Origin: Guyanagaster necrorhizus
Lineage: Eukaryota; Basidiomycota; Agaricomycetes; Agaricales; Physalacriaceae
Reading direction: 5' to 3'
Assembly: GCF_019112545.1 (NCBI RefSeq)
Contig: NW_025064894.1
Location: 1-46,307 of the forward strand
Length of the DNA: 46,307 nt
Below the pieces are notes generated by a model. That model saw nothing but the letters and a program-made list of their open reading frames with translations. It was not told where the DNA came from and ran no database searches. Of the stretch, positions 42,330 to 46,307 are shown one piece after another (within the stretch, counting starts at the first letter, position 1; every line of letters begins with the position of its first letter). A program made the translations under genes and the position numbers.

Positions 42330-45300
42330 GCAATTCCACTAGATCGGCCGAACAGATTCATGGTGTGCCTACTCCAGCTGCTAGTCGGACTGATAGTACT
42401 TCTGTAGTAACTCCTATGCCTGTACGTGCGATGCATTCAAATATACCCACATTTGATACACACACCAAAGAATTGCAAAAACAGACTCAAGTGCCTATGG
42501 GCCGAACAGGGGCAGCGAGCCCTAACACATGGCTCAAACCCTTCAATACCGAATGGACCTGAAGGGCCATCAAGGAAGCCAGGGACGAAGCAATGGCAAA
42601 AGCCATACTCAAAAACTGGATACACCGGACCAGAGCAGAAGAAGTAGTTGATGAGATGATTGAAGGACTGAAAAAGGCAGAAAGGTGCCGAGCCCTGGAG
42701 TGGCTCGATGAGCTCCAAGGGCCCCAACGGTTCGTCCGACGAACCAAAGCCACAGGACGAGACCTTGTTGTTAAAGCAAGGATCGAAACGCTGACCAACC
42801 GGACCACGCACGAAGTAACCATGCTCGTGGACAGTGGATGCACTGGGAGCTCTATCAATCGAGCCTTCATGGAAAAACACCACATTCCAACCCGTGCCAC
42901 AGCTGCCCCGATCCCAGTCTATAATGCCGATGGAACGAAAAACCAAGCTGGATCCATTACCGAATTCGTCGAGCTTCGGTTAACCATCAGAGATCACGCC
43001 GAGTGAATCGACCTCGCAGTCACGGATCTAGGAACCAAGAAAGTCTTCCTTGGACATGACTGGCTAATACGGCATAACCCGCTCATCAACTGGAAGACCG
43101 GTCGGATCACATTCGCCAGGTGCAAATGCCGAAAAATCCCATTCGAGCTGCCAGACGAAGATTCCGACGATCGGTGGGATGAGGAGATGGAGGATGGGGA
43201 AACCATCTTGGCAGTAGACATGCAACAAGAAATACACCTCCGAGCCATGCACCACACCAATGATCTGGCCGCCCGGGCCAATCAACAAAAAGAGGAGAGA
43301 ACCTTTGAGGAAATGGTTCCCCCATGGGCACGGGACTACCAGGACCTGTTCGCCAAAGAAAGCTTTGACGAACTACCCAAGCCGAAGCCATGGGATCACG
43401 CCATAGAGCTGATTCCAAACGCGAACGCCAACCTCGACTGCAAAACCTACCCACTCAGTAGTACCGAGCAGCAGGAACTGGACAGGTTCCTTGACGAGAA
43501 CCTATCCAGTGGACGGATTCGTGCATCCAAATCCCCCATGGCATCACCATTTTTCTTTGTTAAAAAGAAGGATGGGAAGCTCAGACCTGTTCAAGACTAC
43601 CAAAAGCTCAATGAGATGACCATCAAGAACCGCTATCCCCTCCCCCTGATCTCCGAGTTAATGGACAAACTACGGGGAGCCAAATACTATACCAAGTTGG
43701 ACGTACGATGGGGGTACAACAATGTCCGCATCAAGGAAGGGGATGAATGGAAGGCGGCCTTTCGGACTAATCAAGGGCTTTTCGAGCCCACGGTAATGTT
43801 CTTTGGCCTTACAAATTCCCCAGCGACTTTCCAATGGATGATGAACGATATATTCAAGGACCTCATCACCACCGGGAAGGTCACAATATATCTCGACGAC
43901 ATCCTAATCATGTCAAAAACAAGGGAGGAGCACCGAACCTTAGTCCGAAAGGTACTCGAACTCATGAGGCGGCATAAACTCTTTCTCAAAGCCGAGAAAT
44001 GCGAGTTCGAAACCACAGAAACTGAATACCTTGGGGTGATTATCGCAGAAGGAAGTATCCGGATGGACTCTGTAAAAGTTAAGGGGGTAACAGAATGGCC
44101 AGAGCCGACAAAGAAGAAGGAGCTCCAATCCTTCCTCGGCTTCACAAACTTCTACCGACAGTTCATATGAGATTACAGCAAGATCGTCTGACCCATGACG
44201 CAACTAACCGGCAATGCCCCCTGGACCTGGAGATTATCCCAACAAACCACCTTCGACAACCTCAAACGGCGGTTAGCCGAGGACGTGGTACTCGCTATAC
44301 CAACAAGCGACGGGAGGTTCAGGGTAGAGGCAGATTCTAGCGAAGGCACCATTGGTGCCGTCCTATCCCAGGAGCAGGAAGAAAAATGGCGGCCAGTCGC
44401 GTTCCTCTCCAAAGCACTATCAATCACGGAAAGGAACTATGAGATCTATGATAAGGAGTTACTCGCCATTATGCTAGCCCTCAAAGAGTGGTGGCACCAT
44501 CTGATTGGGGCCATGGAGACTTTTGAAATATAGACGGACCATCAGAACTTGCGATACTTCCACCAACCACAAAAATTAAACCGACGACAGGCACGATGGG
44601 TTACTGAGTTAACTCAGTACCAATATACCCTACATCACAAGCTGGGCACTGCCAATAAAAAGGCAGACCTGTTAAGCCGACGAGCCGATCACGACCAAGG
44701 GGGAGGAGACAATGAGGGAGTAGTAATCCTCCGACCTGAACATTTCCGCGCCATGATTATGCCAGCAGAAGACGAAATCCACGAACGGATCAAGAGCGTG
44801 ACATGTGACCCTCATAAATGGGATCAACAGATCACCCCCTCACTAAATCACGAACGAGGATTAACAATGGAGGGGGGAATAATCCGGTACGATGGACGAA
44901 TCTACATACCCCGAGACCCCAACCTCCGTGGAGAGATCATCACGCAATACCATGATCATGCAACAGCAGGGCACCCAGGGATAGCAAAAACAAAGGAGTT
45001 GATATTACGAGAATTTTGGTGGCCAAAACTCGACAAAGACGTCACCAACTATATCAAGGCCTGTGAGGCTTGCCAAAGGGGAAAATCATCAACTCAACCC
45101 CGAGCTGCACCCCTGCACCCGAACGAAATCCCCAATGCCCCATGGACCCACATATCTGTCGACATGATCACTGGGCTACCTGAGAGCCAAGGGTATGACG
45201 CCATCATCGTCATTGTCGATCGATTTTCGAAGGCCATCATACCGATCGCCTGTTCGATGGAACTCACCTCTGAGGGTTGGGCTAAAATCCTCCGAGATGA

Positions 45301-46219
45301 GGTTTATGCGAAGCATGGAATGCCACAGGTCGTCATCTCCGATTGGGGCCCTCAATTTGTCTCGAAATTCATGACCGACCTGTATCGACTGCTGAACATT
45401 CGGCAGAATGCATCCACAGCGTACCATCCCCAAACAGACGGACAAACCGAACAAGTTAACCAAGAAGTTGAAAAATACCTACGGTTGTTTATCAACTATC
45501 GGCAGGATGACTGGACCAAATGGTTATCACTCATGGCCTTCCAACATAATAATCGCATACACTCTGCGACTGGAAAAACCCCATTCTTTATCAACCACAG
45601 CCATCATCCTCACCTTTCCCAAAAGACTCAGCTTCAGGCTTCCACCCCGGCCTCCAAAGACTTTGCCACCACGATGCAAACAATACACTCCGAAACAAAA
45701 GCGGCCCTCGAAAAAGCAGCCGCTACAATGAAAAAACAATATGACAAGCACAAGAAACCATCCTATAGCTACACTGTCAACGACCTCGTATGGCTTGACA
45801 CAACGAACCTCCACCTCCCACGACCAAAACGAAAGCTGGCTGACAAATGTACTGGCCCCTTTAAAATTCTTAGCAAAATCGGCTCCTCCACTTACAGGCT
45901 CAAACTTCCCGACTCCTGGAAAATTCATGACGTGTTCAACGAAACCCTGCTGACACCCTTCATCGCACCTGCCTTCCCTAACCAACAGAAACCACCTCCT
46001 CCCCCTCCAGAACTCATTGATAACAAGGAACATTACGAAATTGACGAAGTCCTCAATCACAAACTGCGCAAAGTCAAAGCGCGAGGGGGCGGCATGACAA
46101 CAATGGTCGATTACCTTGTCAGTTGGAAAGGCTACGGGCCAGAATCCAACCAATGGGTCAACGAAAAACACATGTCTGTGGACAAAGCTATACGAGACTA
46201 TGAACTATCCCTTAATTAA
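42330..46219 (+). pseudogene. pol of the young element: protease-RT-RNase H-integrase-chromodomain, five stops
   Basis: One frame throughout, interrupted by TGA at 42,560, 43,004, 44,168 and 44,189 and TAG at 44,531; it ends at TAA 46,217-46,219. Domains in order: leader; retropepsin with LVDSGCTGSS (Asp codon at 42,830); RT (about 43,480-44,165) with [22 protein letters not shown] and the YLDD box at 43,889-43,900; RNase H (RVEADSSEGTIGAVLS, YDKELLAI, TDHQNLRYF); integrase HHCC (HATAGHPG to CEACQRG, about 44,957-45,085) and core with SVDMITGLP, ISDWGPQF (usual SDRG altered to SDWG) and the catalytic Glu region QVNQEVEKYLR; a chromodomain at about 46,030-46,216 (HYEIDEVLNHK, YLVSWKGYGPESNQW). 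The first four stops are TGA where the frame expects arginine CGA. All catalytic acids are still present. Confidence 0.9.
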
Positions 46220-46220
46220 G

Positions 46221-46249
46221 CCATCGGGACGATGGTCTTAAGGAGGGGG
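46221..46249 (+). other. Hairpin and polypurine tract before the 3' LTR
   Basis: CCATCG-GGA-CGATGG (46,221-46,235) is a perfect 6-bp stem that begins one base after the pol stop codon. It is followed by the purine tract AAGGAGGGGG (46,240-46,249), the plus-strand primer, three bases before the LTR. Copies 1 and 3 keep decayed forms of both (CTATCAGGACAATAG; GCTATCAGGATAATGG). Confidence 0.7.
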
Positions 46250-46252
46250 TAA

Positions 46253-46307
46253 TGTTACAATTTTTCCTTAAAGCTTGCTGTTAACCCCTATTTATGCTTA
46301 GTCAGGG
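46253..46307 (+). repeat. Start of the young element's 3' LTR (cut by window end)
   Basis: TGTTACAATTTTTCC onward matches 38,606-38,660 at 54 of 55 positions. The remainder, the target duplication and the rest of the older LTR split by this insertion lie beyond the window. Confidence 0.93.

Larger units (their letters stand above)
38606..46307 (+). mobile_element. Young, nearly complete Ty3/gypsy chromovirus (3' LTR runs off window)
   Basis: Order: 5' LTR (38,606-39,029), self-priming-type primer site, leader ORF, gag, pol (protease, RT, RNase H, integrase, chromodomain), hairpin, purine tract, 3' LTR start (46,253). The 55 visible bases of the 3' LTR differ from the 5' LTR at one position, indicating recent insertion, and CpG is retained. 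Gag has two nonsense codons and pol five, mostly TGA where CGA arginine is expected, so this copy cannot make full proteins without suppression. It is the reference for all the degenerate copies in the window. Confidence 0.92.

Noticed and set aside
41439..44191. TGA read as an amino acid (alternative genetic code)
   Set aside because: The housekeeping genes in the same window use TGA as a normal stop (eIF3f), and the TGA sites are explained by CpG decay of CGA.
45527..46171. 214-aa open frame on the minus strand
   Set aside because: It is the antisense shadow of the integrase tail and chromodomain; no Met-led conserved motif, and copies 1 and 3 do not keep it open.

Overview
The window looks like nuclear DNA of a filamentous basidiomycete, probably an Agaricomycete. 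The housekeeping genes have many introns of only 46-54 nt. The mobile elements are chromodomain Ty3/gypsy, Ty1/copia and a Plavaka-type (CACTA-related) DNA transposon. Old element copies have almost no CpG, the pattern left by methylation-linked C-to-T decay. There are no bacterial operons, CRISPR arrays, tRNAs or rRNAs.

Layout. (1) 1-28,000 is one deep nest of broken retroelements. A Ty1/copia remnant (minus, about 23,132-26,619) was interrupted by gypsy copy 2 (minus). Copy 2 was interrupted by a full-length sibling, copy 3 (minus, 13,493-21,574, target duplication AGCAT), and by gypsy copy 1 (plus, 3,290-10,835). Copy 1 was hit by a second, different chromovirus (plus, 353-3,289), by a solo LTR (3,490-4,001, target duplication CCAAC) and by a 1.4-kb LTR-like insert. 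The chromovirus was hit by another LTR (1-352). The chromovirus carries an antisense, spliced, cysteine-rich gene between its pol and its 3' LTR. (2) 28,060-34,000 is a CpG-bearing gene island: a Maf-type nucleotide pyrophosphatase (minus, 7 exons), translation factor eIF3f (minus, 6 exons), TOM7 (plus, 4 exons; only 82 bp separate its ATG from that of eIF3f), two unidentified coding-like fragments around a 0.5-kb AT-rich insert, and mitochondrial ribosomal protein uS7m (minus, 2 exons). (3) 34,570-38,605 is a Plavaka transposase remnant, cut by gypsy copy 4, itself cut by an LTR fragment. (4) 38,606-46,307 is the youngest copy of the same gypsy/chromovirus family. It is nearly complete and the 3' LTR runs off the window. 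It has a full gag-protease-RT-RNase H-integrase-chromodomain layout but several nonsense codons, mostly of the CGA-to-TGA type.

The most interesting observations concern this young family. Its leader, between the primer binding site and gag, encodes a small hydrophobic peptide of 43-60 codons whose amino-acid sequence is recognisable in three separate copies. This peptide may be the start of a longer upstream ORF in a frame different from gag. The primer binding site is exactly complementary over 13 nt to a segment 34 bp downstream of the TATA-like box in the LTR, as expected for Tf1-style self-priming. The gene island holds independent housekeeping functions (translation initiation, mitochondrial import, mitochondrial translation, nucleotide-pool sanitation) rather than a pathway cluster.
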